A stretch of 54,299 nucleotides of DNA from Lamprobacter modestohalophilus (GCF_016583905.1 NZ_NRRY01000035.1:1-54299), one strand, 5' to 3'. Shown: positions 8,165 through 16,951, counted from the first letter of the stretch. A program made the numbers and translations. Notes: generated by a model not told the origin, from the letters alone.

Positions 8165-9175
8165 ATGACCACCGTCCACGCCTATGCTGCCACCGCCCCC
8201 AATGGTTCGCTGGAGCCGTTCGAATACCAGTTGGGGCCAATCGGTCCCGAGGACGTTGACATCAGCGTCGACTCCTGCGGCATCTGCCACAGTGATCTGA
8301 GCATGCTTGAGAATGCCTGGGGGATCTCCGCCTACCCCTTCGTGCCTGGGCACGAGGTCAGCGGCCGGGTCAGCGCGGTGGGCGAGATGGTGACCCATGT
8401 CCAGGTCGGCGACCGCGTTGGACTGGGCTGGCATGCGGGCTACTGCATGACCTGCGACGAGTGTCTAGGCGGGCACCACAACATGTGCTCCAAGGCGGAG
8501 CAGACCATCGTCGGCCGGCATGGTGGCTTCGCCGACCGCGTCCGTGCGCGCGCCGCCAGCGTGTTCAAATTGCCAGCGGGCATCGATGCGGGCGAAGCCG
8601 GGCCGCTGCTGTGCGGCGGCATCACTGTGTTCAACCCGATGATGCAGTTCGGTCTGCCGCCGACGGGCCGCGTCGGCATCATCGGCATCGGTGGGCTTGG
8701 CCATCTGGCGCTCCAGTTCGCACGCGCTTGGGGCTGCGAGGTGACCGCCTTCACCTCCAGCGAATCCAAGACCCAGCAGGCACTGGCGATGGGCGCCCAT
8801 GACACCCTCAACTCCCGCGATCCGAATGCCATTGCCGGCGCGGCGCGGCGTTTCGACCTGTTACTGTCGACGGTCAATGTGCCGTTGGACTGGAGTGCCT
8901 ATCTCGCGACCCTGAAGCCGCGTGGGCGGCTGCACCTGCTCGGTGTGCAGGTGGAACCGCTCGAGCTGTCTCAGTTTCCGATGCTGATGGGGCAGCTCTC
9001 GGTGAGCAGTTCGCCGGTGGGCAGTCCGCTTGCCATTCGCCGTATGCTCGAGTTTGCAGCACGGCACCAGATTGCTCCCGTCACAGAGCACTTCAGAATG
9101 GAGCAAGTCAACGACGCCATGGAGCATCTGCGCGCCGGCAAGGCGCGCTACCGGATCGTTCTGGATCGTCACTGA
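8165..9175 (+). CDS. Zinc-dependent alcohol dehydrogenase (CAD/YahK-like)
   Basis: A 336-residue medium-chain dehydrogenase. The catalytic zinc site is formed by CGICHSDL near residue 38 and GHEVSGRV near residue 60. The structural zinc site shows the cysteine cluster [15 protein letters not shown] around residues 95-110, with three of the usual four cysteines clearly placed plus one nearby. The Rossmann motif [13 protein letters not shown] near residue 178 binds NAD(P)H. It reduces aldehydes or oxidises primary alcohols in the cytoplasm. ATG 8165 is supported by AGAGGA 7 nt upstream, although the frame is open far upstream. Nearby kef remnants and a winged-helix fragment suggest it arrived as part of a chromosomal patch. 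Confidence 0.88.
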   Translation: MTTVHAYAATAPNGSLEPFEYQLGPIGPEDVDISVDSCGICHSDLSMLENAWGISAYPFVPGHEVSGRVSAVGEMVTHVQVGDRVGLGWHAGYCMTCDECLGGHHNMCSKAEQTIVGRHGGFADRVRARAASVFKLPAGIDAGEAGPLLCGGITVFNPMMQFGLPPTGRVGIIGIGGLGHLALQFARAWGCEVTAFTSSESKTQQALAMGAHDTLNSRDPNAIAGAARRFDLLLSTVNVPLDWSAYLATLKPRGRLHLLGVQVEPLELSQFPMLMGQLSVSSSPVGSPLAIRRMLEFAARHQIAPVTEHFRMEQVNDAMEHLRAGKARYRIVLDRH

Positions 9176-9277
9176 TCGGAACCGCAGCGCGCACCCTGCG
9201 CTGCTACCGCCATCAATCAATCAGCCAAGGCCGACTGGATGCCCCGTTCATCAACCGATCCAAACGCGAACGCAACC

Positions 9278-9540
9278 ATGAGGCGACCCCGGCGCATCCT
9301 CGTCCTGTTCGCTCCCCCTTGCCTCGACCGCTCGGAGGTCAACCGCGCCTTGATCTAGGCTACCGCCGGCGTCGAGGGCGTGACCCTGGTCGATCTCTAC
9401 GCCGAGTATCCGAGCTTTCAGATCGACACCGAGCGCGAGCAGGGACGACTGCTGGCCCATGAGGTCATCGGAATGGCAGGATCTGGTCTTGGAGTATGGT
9501 TTCGCTTACAGCTCCAAGGGCACGGCTCATCGGCTCTTGG
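9278..9540 (+). pseudogene. kefF-like NAD(P)H oxidoreductase remnant
   Basis: The reading frame from ATG 9278 gives a flavodoxin-fold start (RRILVLFAPPCLDRSEVNRALI), then an in-frame TAG at 9356-9358. It continues with GVEGVTLVDLYAEYPSF and DTEREQGRLLAHEVI. It then jumps frame near 9470, where EWQDLVLEYGFAYSSKGTA continues. The missing stretch corresponds to the HPxxWYSxPALLK region of KefF/MdaB-type quinone reductases. One nonsense codon plus one frame-shifting deletion makes this a dead gene. KefF is the cytosolic activator subunit of the KefC potassium/proton antiporter. Confidence 0.75.
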
Positions 9541-9648
9541 TTGCCGGCGCCGGACATCAAGCACGCAGCCGCCTTTGTCATTGCCATTGATGACCGCGAC
9601 CGCGCCATGGAGATGGTCGAGCACCTGCACCGGCACTGTCCGGGGGGC
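9541..9648 (+). pseudogene. kefB/kefC-like NAD-binding domain fragment
   Basis: In the frame next to the kefF remnant the sequence reads ADIKHAAAF-like, then FVIAIDDRDRAMEMVEHL and HRHCPG. This matches the end of the Rossmann (TrkA-N) domain of KefB/KefC antiporters, where a conserved VIAIDD segment is followed by a helix. Only about 35 codons survive. Its position directly after a kefF remnant mirrors the usual kefF-kefC gene order, which strengthens both assignments. It ends about 85 bp before the CobT-like gene stop. Confidence 0.6.
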
Positions 9649-9731
9649 GACGCCGGAACAAGCGACCGGCGACCCCGCAGAGCAACTCCACGGGATCGCC
9701 GATCGGGTCGGGTCAAGTCAGGTCAAACGAT

Positions 9732-11690
9732 TCAAGCAGCGATCAACAGCTGCTCAGCGACCCCGAACAGGGCCTGCTTGAGCTCCGTCACCGCCTGGAC
9801 GCGAAGTGCGATCGGAAACAGCGCCGAGACATCGACGCCGATGCCAATACCGACCGTTTCCAGTCCACTGGCCTCGCACAGGCGCAGAATATCCCGCGTG
9901 TCATCATGCGCATCCGGTTTGCCATCGGTCAGCACCAGGACGATGCGCCGCGACTCTGGTCGGGCGAGTAGATCGGCGGCGGCGAACCAGAGCGCACCGG
10001 CCATCGGTGTGGTCCCGCGAGCCTCCTGCACAAAGGCGCCGGCACGCGCGCGAGGGCGCTCGCCATGGCGAACCATGACGGTCGCCGTCTGCGCCTCGCC
10101 ATCCTGGCCGGGAAATGCCGAAACGGCCACCGACACCCCGTTGAGCTGGTCGAGTGCTAGCGCGAGGGCCAGCGCCGACTCCAAAGCGATGTCGAGGCGT
10201 CGTTTCACGGAGCCGTCGGCATCGCAACGCACGCTGGCCATCATCGATCCGGACAGATCGATCAGCAGATGCAGCGCCGTCTCCACCGCGATCCGCTCGC
10301 GTTTGCGGGCGAAGATCCGGGGATCGCCGATCGCCGAACGGTAGAGCCGTTTCGACAGCAACCGTGGGCCATGGCGATGGGCCTGTGACCGATCCAGGCG
10401 CGAGGCCTGCACCAGTCCATGCAGCCGGGCCATCAGCGCTCGGGAGGTCTGCTGGACCTGTGCCAGGCGCTCAAAACCGGCCTGGGCATCGCCCAAGAAG
10501 CGCTCACCGTGGGGCAGGACACAGCGACTCTGGCCGCTGCCCGCCGCCGCGAGCAGACCACGGAGGATCTCGAACGGATCAGCCGGCAGGTCCGCATCGG
10601 TGGCCTGCAGCGCTTGGGTCAGTGCGCTAAGTTGCGCAGCCGTGGCTTCGGGCGTGACGGATGCATCGTCGGGTTTCGCTTGCTTTGCAGCTGAGGCTCG
10701 ATCGATGCTCGAATCCGAATCCGAATCCGAGTCCGAGTCCGAGTCCGAGTCCGAGTCCGAGTCCGAATTCGAATCCGAGTCCATGGACGCACTGTCTTCA
10801 GCATCCGTACTCGCGCCGGGTGGGTCGGCATCATCGTCCTCTGCGGGCTCGGGTCGCTGGCCCTGATCGGCGGTGCCGATCGGATCGCTTGCGCGATCGT
10901 CAGCGCCATCGGTTCCGGCTCCTGAAGACGGCTGAGTGCAGGCTCCCGCTGCGCCATCGCCTTGATGCGGGTCATCCTGCGCTGCTTCCGGCGAAGCCTG
11001 TTCCGGCTGGGTCGCTTCGGGTGACTGAGAGGCCTCTTGCAAAGCCTGTGCGCTCTCGTTCTCTGCCTCCAGCAGAGCCCGCACGCGTCCTGTCAACTCA
11101 GCCACCGCCTCGGTACTCTGCAACTGTGCCACCTCCGTCAGCAGCCCCTGCAGTCGATGCACGGTGCGGGCCGGAAAGACCGCCCGCAAGCGGGACTCGG
11201 CACGCTGCGCTTCCGCAGCCAGCAGCGCATAACCCAGCACGCGATGGCGCAGCGAGAGCAGCAGATAGCTGCTCAGGATCCGCGCCGGATGCGCATCCAA
11301 GGGCGGCGCTGTCATCGCACCGGCGTCCAGCAGATGCGCACAGACCGCCTGCAGGGTCTCACGGGTGCCGGGATAAGGGCCAGCCAGCGCGCGCTCGATG
11401 CGCACATCCTCGAGGATATTCAGGATCTGCCCACTCAGGGCATCGCCGTCCTGAGCCGCACGCCGATAGACGGCGAAGTCGGTATAGCGCAGATGCCCCG
11501 CCTCATGCGCCAGATAGCCCCAAGCGACCGGCAACAACGCCGAATCGCTGGGCAGGGCCGGCACGACGATAGTTTGGCCATCGGTCAGTGCCTCATGGCC
11601 GCCGACGCGGACAGCGACGCCGAACTTGCGTCCCAGCGCCGCCGCGACGATCGGCATGGCCCGGTGGAGGGTGGTGGTGGGTGTGATCAT
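9732..11690 (-). CDS. CobT-like VWA-domain protein with HEAGH motif
   Basis: A 652-residue protein. The N terminus carries a zinc-peptidase-like HEAGH motif at residues 62-66. The middle is a long acidic, low-complexity region rich in Ala/Asp/Ser that includes a run of Ser-Asp dipeptides (about residues 300-325). The C-terminal third is a von Willebrand A domain with the MIDAS signature DLSGSMM near residue 475, later TTPMAGAL, and LTDGKPDAH. CobT-like proteins pair with CobS-like AAA+ ATPases. Here the partner is encoded three genes upstream, and related pairs occur in SXT/R391 elements, where they are not cobalt chelatases. ATG 11690 follows a GGAGA motif. Confidence 0.82.
   Translation of the reverse strand: MITPTTTLHRAMPIVAAALGRKFGVAVRVGGHEALTDGQTIVVPALPSDSALLPVAWGYLAHEAGHLRYTDFAVYRRAAQDGDALSGQILNILEDVRIERALAGPYPGTRETLQAVCAHLLDAGAMTAPPLDAHPARILSSYLLLSLRHRVLGYALLAAEAQRAESRLRAVFPARTVHRLQGLLTEVAQLQSTEAVAELTGRVRALLEAENESAQALQEASQSPEATQPEQASPEAAQDDPHQGDGAAGACTQPSSGAGTDGADDRASDPIGTADQGQRPEPAEDDDADPPGASTDAEDSASMDSDSNSDSDSDSDSDSDSDSDSDSSIDRASAAKQAKPDDASVTPEATAAQLSALTQALQATDADLPADPFEILRGLLAAAGSGQSRCVLPHGERFLGDAQAGFERLAQVQQTSRALMARLHGLVQASRLDRSQAHRHGPRLLSKRLYRSAIGDPRIFARKRERIAVETALHLLIDLSGSMMASVRCDADGSVKRRLDIALESALALALALDQLNGVSVAVSAFPGQDGEAQTATVMVRHGERPRARAGAFVQEARGTTPMAGALWFAAADLLARPESRRIVLVLTDGKPDAHDDTRDILRLCEASGLETVGIGIGVDVSALFPIALRVQAVTELKQALFGVAEQLLIAA
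10706..10785. repeat. Hexanucleotide repeat encoding (Ser-Asp)n
   Basis: Direct repeats of GAATCC/GAGTCC (plus-strand reading) inside the CobT-like gene encode alternating serine and aspartate. Changes in copy number would keep the frame, so this is a flexible acidic linker of variable length. Confidence 0.85.
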
Positions 11691-11720
11691 CAGGTGTCTC
11701 CGAAACGATTCAATCGGGGA

Positions 11721-11755
11721 CAGCCGGCCCCTTGGGGCCGGCTGCCCCGCAGGGG
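11721..11755 (-). promoter_or_regulatory. Perfect 11-bp hairpin upstream of CobT-like gene
   Basis: CAGCCGGCCCC (11721-11731) pairs perfectly with GGGGCCGGCTG (11734-11744), followed by CCCC-gca-GGGG (11745-11755). It lies between the DUF3150-type stop and the CobT-like start. There is no U-tract, so it is more likely an intercistronic processing or attenuation hairpin than a terminator. Confidence 0.7.
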
Positions 11756-11812
11756 TGATGGACGACGGTCGTCAAGGCTCCAATCGGAGCCAGTGACGGC
11801 CTGAGTGGAAGC

Positions 11813-13033
11813 TCAGAACCAGAAGTCCTGAGCGCTGATGGGTTCGGGTGTCGTCGATGGGACCAGCGCCGGGGACGCGTTCGTCGACTCGATCTCCTGG
11901 GACGCGTCCTGGCCGTCGACAGGATCGTCATTGAACAACGCATCGAAGTCTGCGATTGGCTCCGCGCGCGTCGATGATGCCTCGGCAGGCTTGGTCTGCG
12001 TGTCGTTGCTCACGGGTGCGAATGCGTCTGAATCCGTCTGCGCATCCATCCCTGAAACGGCATCACTGTCGGCATCGGCATCGGCATCGGCATCGGCACT
12101 GCCAGCCGTCTCATCGGCATCGACAGTGTCATCAGAGCGACCGGCCAAGGCTTGGCCTATCGCATCCCGTGGCATCAACTCCGCCAAGGCGAGCAGACCC
12201 GCCCCATGGCGCGCCATCGCCTCGGCATCGCCAACCAGCCGCATCAACGCCCAGCCTTCCAGGAACAGCCCGCCGGTGATCGATCCGGTCGCCGGCAGAC
12301 GTGCCAGCCAGGCACGCAGCGAGCGCACCACCGGATCGATGCGATAATCGGCAAAGCTCAACGCATCGAGCTTGTCAGCGATCCGGCGGAAGGTGCCGAG
12401 CACGCGCTGTGACAACTCATCCTTGCCCAGGAACGACTGTTCCAGATGCCGAGCCATGCGCTCAACCTCCGAGAAGATGGTCTCGCCCACCGCCTCGAGG
12501 TCTTCAGCCAGGGTATCCTCCGCCACCGCCAAGGAGGTCTCGATGCGCAACGCCTGCACCCGAAAGCGCAGCTGCGCACGCACCACCTCGACCGGATCGA
12601 TGGCCTTGAGGATGGCCGGCTCCCAGCGCGGATAGGCCGCACACCAGGCATCGATATGGCGGTCATAATCGGCCAGAAAGGCCTCGGCGGCCGCACGCGC
12701 CTCGCCGGTCAGCCGGTTGGCCTCGACCAACACGGCTGCGGCATGGCTGTTCGGCACCAGATAGCCGCCCAGAAAACGCGTGCCGACAGCCAGCAATTCG
12801 CGCTCGACCTGACGGCGTTTGCGGTGAAAGACCCGCAGCGCCTGCGGGTCGCAGACCTTCTTGCTGCCCAGGGAGATCAGCTCATCGGGCGGCCGATCCT
12901 GGCCCATGCGCAGGTCTTCCGGGCGCAGCTTCTTGCGCCCGGACCAGATGTGGTAGTCGATCAGAAACAGGGTCGTCTGATCGGTCAGGCGCAGCACCTC
13001 AGGTGCGGGCGCCGGGATGGACGTTGTATTCAT
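11813..13033 (-). CDS. DUF3150-type protein with acidic linker and C-terminal DFWF tip
   Basis: A 406-residue protein. Residues 1-270 form a mostly helical region similar to DUF3150 proteins found beside CobS/CobT-like genes in mobile elements. Residues 285-400 are a disordered acidic linker containing an Ala-Asp repeat. The last residues are AQDFWF, an acidic-aromatic tip resembling the SSB C-terminal peptide. ATG 13033 has a GAGGAG Shine-Dalgarno. It lies between the CobT-like and WGR-like genes and probably forms a complex with the AAA+/VWA pair; its molecular role is not known to me. Confidence 0.72.
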   Translation of the reverse strand: MNTTSIPAPAPEVLRLTDQTTLFLIDYHIWSGRKKLRPEDLRMGQDRPPDELISLGSKKVCDPQALRVFHRKRRQVERELLAVGTRFLGGYLVPNSHAAAVLVEANRLTGEARAAAEAFLADYDRHIDAWCAAYPRWEPAILKAIDPVEVVRAQLRFRVQALRIETSLAVAEDTLAEDLEAVGETIFSEVERMARHLEQSFLGKDELSQRVLGTFRRIADKLDALSFADYRIDPVVRSLRAWLARLPATGSITGGLFLEGWALMRLVGDAEAMARHGAGLLALAELMPRDAIGQALAGRSDDTVDADETAGSADADADADADSDAVSGMDAQTDSDAFAPVSNDTQTKPAEASSTRAEPIADFDALFNDDPVDGQDASQEIESTNASPALVPSTTPEPISAQDFWF

Positions 13034-13097
13034 AGGTCTGCTCCTCGCGCGGCGTCACGAGGACGACCGCGCGGCAATGATGGAAAGAGGACGGCGC

Positions 13098-13484
13098 TCA
13101 GAACCAAAAGTCGTCCTCACCAACCGCAATCCGCGACAGATCGACGGCCTGTGCGGTTGGCAAGGCTTGTGGGGGAGGCGGGGACGGCTCGGGCGTTGGC
13201 GCCGAAGACTCGGACAAGGGCGTCGAGAACAGCTCAAGGCGCTGATCCTTCAGCACCGCACGGCCCAGCAGCACATAACCCTTGGACTGCTTCTCAGCAG
13301 CTCGCCGCAGGATCGACAGTCCCTCAGTGGCTGGATAACGGCGCTGCTGGCTCACCTGATCGGTGCGCCCCCAGCAGACATCGAGGTCGCCGTCCGCGCG
13401 GCGCCGATAGGCCCAGTCCTTCGAACCCCCGTGCGCATGTCGATAGCGAAACAGCTGCCAGGGTGTCGGGTCCGGGTCGCTCAT
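13098..13484 (-). CDS. WGR-like domain protein with DDFWF C-terminus
   Basis: A 128-residue protein. The N-terminal 75 residues fit a WGR fold: KDWAYRRRADGDLDVCWGR, then a ...RYPATEGL...RAAEKQSKGYVLL helix. WGR domains bind nucleic acid in PARP-like and other proteins. A proline/serine-rich linker follows, and the chain ends GEDDFWF, close to an SSB tail. Its ATG overlaps the CobS-like stop by 4 nt (ATGA), so the two are translationally coupled. The assignment is by motif only, and a different small DNA-binding fold remains possible. Confidence 0.65.
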   Translation of the reverse strand: MSDPDPTPWQLFRYRHAHGGSKDWAYRRRADGDLDVCWGRTDQVSQQRRYPATEGLSILRRAAEKQSKGYVLLGRAVLKDQRLELFSTPLSESSAPTPEPSPPPPQALPTAQAVDLSRIAVGEDDFWF

Positions 13485-14464
13485 TGCGCCCCGCTCCAGA
13501 GTCCGCCGAGCACATCGGCGGCGATGCGGTGGATCGCTTCACGCTCCTCAGCCACCGCACGGGCAGTCAGGGCCTGATCCAGCGCATAGGCCAGCGGATT
13601 CGGTGCCCCCTTGAAGGTCACCGTCAGTCGCGCCCAGCGCACCAGGGCGCGGGTCGACAGCGTCAGGGTCAGCTCACTTTGCCCGGCACGATCGCTCGGG
13701 TTGCTGGTCACGGGATCGAGGCTCTCGCCCATGAACAGCCGTCGCACCTCATTGGCAACGACGACCAGCTTTTCAGCGATCTCTCTTGGTAAGGACGGAA
13801 CCAGCTCAGCGAGCAGCGATTGCTCGACCTCGGGCTCCGGATAGCTCACCCGTAGCACGCGAAACCGGTCCAGGAACGCCAGGTTCTGGCGCAGCACGCC
13901 CTGATAGAGCCCGGTCTGATCACCGGCGCCGACACTGTTGCCGGTGGCGATGACGCGAAACAGCCGATGCGGGCGGATCAGCTCACCACCATTCTGAGCG
14001 ATGACCAGCGGTGCCCCTTCGACGATATCGTTGAGTCCGGCCAGTTCGGACGGGTCCATCAGATCGAGCTCGTTGAGGATCAGCAGATGACCCTCGCGCG
14101 CGGCCAGCGCCAGCGGACCGTAGACGAACCGCGTACTGGCGTTGCTCAGCTGGAAGCTGCCGAGCAGATCGCTCAACTCCATGCGCCCATGACAGGTCAC
14201 CTCCTGCACCGGCCAGTTGAGCCGGGCGGCGACCTGACGGATCAGCGAGGTCTTGCCGCAGCCGGTCGGGCCGCTCAGCAACAGCGCATCGCCCTCCGGC
14301 GCCCGCAGAAAGGCGAGCACCGCGTTCAGACCCTGACGAAACACATAGGGCTGCCGCGTAGGGATCTGCGGATGGTCTTCATCGGCGAAGCCGTCGATCT
14401 CCAGTCCGCGCGGGGCCTGGATCGCAAAGGTGGTGGCGACATCGAAGCGTTGGGTGGTGGACAT
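13481..14464 (-). CDS. CobS/MoxR-like AAA+ ATPase
   Basis: A 327-residue AAA+ protein. Walker A GPTGCGKTS spans residues 65-73. Walker B is LLILNELDLMD near residue 131, with Asn replacing the usual first Asp before the catalytic Glu. A sensor motif VIATGNSVGAGD lies near residue 170. It resembles the CobS-like ATPases of SXT/R391 and related elements, which work with CobT-like VWA proteins in a MoxR-VWA-type remodelling pair; the substrate here is unknown. ATG 14464 is preceded by AGGAGAGAG. The 296-bp leader upstream carries the duplicated hairpin element. The stop overlaps the WGR-like gene start. Confidence 0.85.
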   Translation of the reverse strand: MSTTQRFDVATTFAIQAPRGLEIDGFADEDHPQIPTRQPYVFRQGLNAVLAFLRAPEGDALLLSGPTGCGKTSLIRQVAARLNWPVQEVTCHGRMELSDLLGSFQLSNASTRFVYGPLALAAREGHLLILNELDLMDPSELAGLNDIVEGAPLVIAQNGGELIRPHRLFRVIATGNSVGAGDQTGLYQGVLRQNLAFLDRFRVLRVSYPEPEVEQSLLAELVPSLPREIAEKLVVVANEVRRLFMGESLDPVTSNPSDRAGQSELTLTLSTRALVRWARLTVTFKGAPNPLAYALDQALTARAVAEEREAIHRIAADVLGGLWSGAQ

Positions 14465-14499
14465 GGGGTTCTCTCTCCTGGGTGAGGAGAGACCGACGT

Positions 14500-14555
14500 C
14501 CCCGGCAGGGAGTTAGGCTCCCCTCGGGGTGGATCAAGGCTGCCAGAGGGCAGCC
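14500..14555 (-). promoter_or_regulatory. Paired leader hairpins (copy 2 of duplicated element)
   Basis: GGGAG (14508-14512) pairs with CTCCC (14518-14522) inside an outer CCCC/GGGG pair, and GGCTGCC (14538-14544) pairs with GGCAGCC (14549-14555). The linking GGGGTGGAT and overall order match 7088-7135. It lies in the 296-bp gap between the exonuclease stop and the CobS-like start; the rest of the gap shows no gene. Confidence 0.7.
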
Positions 14556-14760
14556 GGCTGAATCGGTCGGGACTTGTGAGGCGCTCCGACAAGCGCACGG
14601 CAAAGCACAGCGGTCTGCCGCAGGAACTGAACGGCTGCCAGATCCTGGGGCAGACCGCCTGCCCGCGGGCAGGACGGTCTGGGGTTTGAAGGGCCTTGCA
14701 CTGGCCGATGGGACAGCCAGCGCGAAGCGATCTCAAAGGGCGGGTGTCAGCGGTCGCGAC

Positions 14761-15774
14761 TCAGAAGTAGAAGTCCTTCGCCACGGCCTGTTTCGCCGCT
14801 TGCGCAACCGCCTCGGCATCGAAGTCGATCGCCGCCTTGGCCGAGTCCTCCTGAACCGTGACGCGCACCCGCTCACTCGACTTGCGTCGGAACTGCTCCA
14901 GCGTCTCGCTCGGCAGCGGCGGCAACAGGGCCTTCACCAGCGCCGGGTAATCGACGCTGCCGTTGGCACAGAAGCGAGTGATGCGCAGTCCGGCCGATTC
15001 GGCGATCAGGGCCTCGCCCATCATCGCCACCAGATCGGTCTGCAGCTGATCCAGCTCGGTTTTGCAGCGTTTGACCTCGGCTTCATGCACTTGGGCTTCA
15101 CGCCAGGCGTCACGATAACGACCAGCGAGCGCGTTCCAGTCCTCCGCTTGCTCAGGCGGCGGCAGGTAGAGATCCCGCACTGGGTCCTTGGCCGGCTCCT
15201 GGCGTTGCTGGATCAGCTCCCAAAAGGCCAGCGCCTGTTCGACCAGGGTCTCGATCAGATCCGCATCGCGGGCGATCTCGAAGACGGTATTGGTCTGCGC
15301 ATCCTGATGGAACACCAGGTAGCCTTTCTCAGCGCCAGCGACATAGAGCTGATGCTGCACCTGCGGTAGATACAGCCGATAGGCCTCGGCTTCACGTCCC
15401 TGCGCGCAAACGGCACGATAGGTCTTCGCGCTCGGTACCTTCAGCTCCACCGGCTCGCCGGCATCGTTGATGCCATCGAAGGACGCACGCAGGATCGGCT
15501 CCGCCTCGGCTTCTGCGCACAAGGGCATCAGCAGGGTGTCATAGGCGTGCTCGAACCACTGGCGGGCGGCATCCTCGAGTTGGTTGCCGCGCTGCACCTG
15601 CGGGTTGCGTGACAGATCCGCCGCACGGGCGAGTCCGGTGCGCTCGGCCCAGAGCCGCCAGCGCGTCTTGTAGGGTGAGCGATCGAGAATGATCGCCGCT
15701 TCGGAGGCGGTGATGCCCTGGCCGCGCCACTGCTGCCAGGCGGGTGTGCGTTGGGCGATATCGATGATCTTCAT
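14761..15774 (-). CDS. exo: YqaJ-type exonuclease (SXT Exo / lambda Exo-like)
   Basis: A 337-residue phage-type recombination nuclease. The N terminus has the YqaJ signature RTPAWQQWRGQGITASEAAIIL. GNQLEDAARQW follows near residue 75. Catalytic motifs are FDGIN and ELKVPSAKT, with a glutamine in QVQHQLYVAG. It should degrade one strand of duplex DNA 5'-3' so that Bet can anneal the exposed strand. Beyond about residue 220 a helical region ends in AKDFYF, another SSB-tail-like tip. ATG 15774 is chosen because the domain begins there; the longer frame to 16026 overlaps bet. It follows bet in the minus-strand operon, as in SXT. Confidence 0.9.
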   Translation of the reverse strand: MKIIDIAQRTPAWQQWRGQGITASEAAIILDRSPYKTRWRLWAERTGLARAADLSRNPQVQRGNQLEDAARQWFEHAYDTLLMPLCAEAEAEPILRASFDGINDAGEPVELKVPSAKTYRAVCAQGREAEAYRLYLPQVQHQLYVAGAEKGYLVFHQDAQTNTVFEIARDADLIETLVEQALAFWELIQQRQEPAKDPVRDLYLPPPEQAEDWNALAGRYRDAWREAQVHEAEVKRCKTELDQLQTDLVAMMGEALIAESAGLRITRFCANGSVDYPALVKALLPPLPSETLEQFRRKSSERVRVTVQEDSAKAAIDFDAEAVAQAAKQAVAKDFYF

Positions 15775-15810
15775 CGGGGGTCCTCGGTGAGCCGGGCGCA
15801 CCGATCCCGA

Positions 15811-15827
15811 CCGGGAGGTGCTCCCGG
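15811..15827 (-). promoter_or_regulatory. Intercistronic hairpin between bet and exo
   Basis: CCGGGAG (15811-15817) and CTCCCGG (15821-15827) form a perfect 7-bp stem with a 3-nt loop, just upstream of the exo ribosome binding site. Confidence 0.6.
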
Positions 15828-15850
15828 CAGGGGAATGACAGCAGGCCGGT

Positions 15851-16906
15851 TCAGGCGGCCTGGCGTTGGTCGGCGTCGGCTTGGGACAGCCTGTCGGTCT
15901 GCGGTTGCGGCTGGGTCTGGGCCACAGCCAGTACCTGCAGGGCATAGGCCAGATCGGAGCCACTGCAGCGATCGCGCAGGTACTGCTCGGCCTGGGTCCA
16001 GGCGGCGTTCTCGGCTGCGCGCGCAATGACCTTGTCGATGCGCTGTTTCATCGTTGCGTCGGGCTCGACATCGCTGGCCAGCGTCTCCGCAACAGCGACC
16101 GTCTCTGGCGTTGGTGAGGCATGCGCGGACGTCTCGGACGCCGCGGTGGCGGTGTCATTGGTCTTCACCTCCGTTGGCCTCGATTGAGACGCCTGAGAGG
16201 TCGACCCGATCTCCTGCGCAGCACCCGCCATCGACAAGGGCGTATCGCTCTCGATCACCTTGCCCTCCATCTCCTCGGCGGTATAGGTCGCCTCTTCGGG
16301 AAAGGCCGCGCGCAGTGAGGCGGCCTTGGCGCATTTCATCAGCTGTCCGCGCGGGCGCTTCAGCCACATATCGGCCGGCAGCTCGGAGTAGGCACCGCCA
16401 TAGCGGGCATAGGTCTCAAGCCAGAACACCGGTTCGGTGAAGGCACAACGCTGACCGGCGACGATGCGATAGACGGTCACCTCACACCACTCGGGGAAGG
16501 TGACGCTGCTCTCCAGATCCTGCCAGGTGCCGTTGCGTTTGATGCGGGCGCTGAAGGTGCGCTCGCACAAGGGGCCGAAGCGCGGCGGATCGATGCCGGC
16601 CCACTGGCCGGTGCGCGCTGCCGTGGTCTGCAGCTCGGCGATGCCGGGCCAGACCGTCTCGATCTCCCGGCCCTGCGCCTTGGAGTACATCGGCACGACG
16701 TGCACCGGGCGTTTCATGATGTCCAGGTTGCGCGCCGCGCAGTAGTGCACGGCGAGCAGAATCCCTTCAGCGGTCTTGGCCGAGGGGAAGATCGACTCGG
16801 TCAGCACCTTCCAGGTGCTGGGGCTGAGGTTCAAGGCGGGATCGAGCGCCGGCATCGGGATGCGCGGCTGATCCGCCTTTGCGAGCGGTGTTTGCGTCGA
16901 TGGCAT
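15851..16906 (-). CDS. bet: Bet/RecT-family single-strand annealing recombinase
   Basis: A 351-residue Bet-type annealing protein. The N-terminal 200 residues carry conserved stretches such as KTAEGILLAVHYCAARNLDI, KRPVHVVPMYS, VWPGIAELQTTAARTGQW and KRPRGQLMKCAKAASLRAAFPEE, typical of phage Bet and SXT Bet. The C-terminal 130 residues are low-complexity followed by a helical domain. It should bind the single strands exposed by Exo and anneal them to homologous DNA. ATG 16906 is preceded by GGAGG. It lies between ssb and exo in an operon, matching the ssb-bet-exo order of SXT/IncC elements, and is probably used for element diversification or repair. Confidence 0.92.
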   Translation of the reverse strand: MPSTQTPLAKADQPRIPMPALDPALNLSPSTWKVLTESIFPSAKTAEGILLAVHYCAARNLDIMKRPVHVVPMYSKAQGREIETVWPGIAELQTTAARTGQWAGIDPPRFGPLCERTFSARIKRNGTWQDLESSVTFPEWCEVTVYRIVAGQRCAFTEPVFWLETYARYGGAYSELPADMWLKRPRGQLMKCAKAASLRAAFPEEATYTAEEMEGKVIESDTPLSMAGAAQEIGSTSQASQSRPTEVKTNDTATAASETSAHASPTPETVAVAETLASDVEPDATMKQRIDKVIARAAENAAWTQAEQYLRDRCSGSDLAYALQVLAVAQTQPQPQTDRLSQADADQRQAA

Positions 16907-16928
16907 CAGGGTCCTCCAGGATGCGACA

Positions 16929-16951
16929 GGCCGGGACCGGCCCCGCAGGGG
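16929..16951 (-). promoter_or_regulatory. Intercistronic hairpin upstream of bet
   Basis: GGCCGG (16929-16934) pairs with CCGGCC (16937-16942), overlapping a CCCC-gca-GGGG pair (16941-16951). It lies immediately before the bet Shine-Dalgarno on the minus strand. Confidence 0.5.

Noticed and set aside
9732-14464. Aerobic cobaltochelatase cobS-cobT
   Set aside because: No other cobalamin genes; associated proteins are recombination functions and the same pair is known from SXT-type elements.
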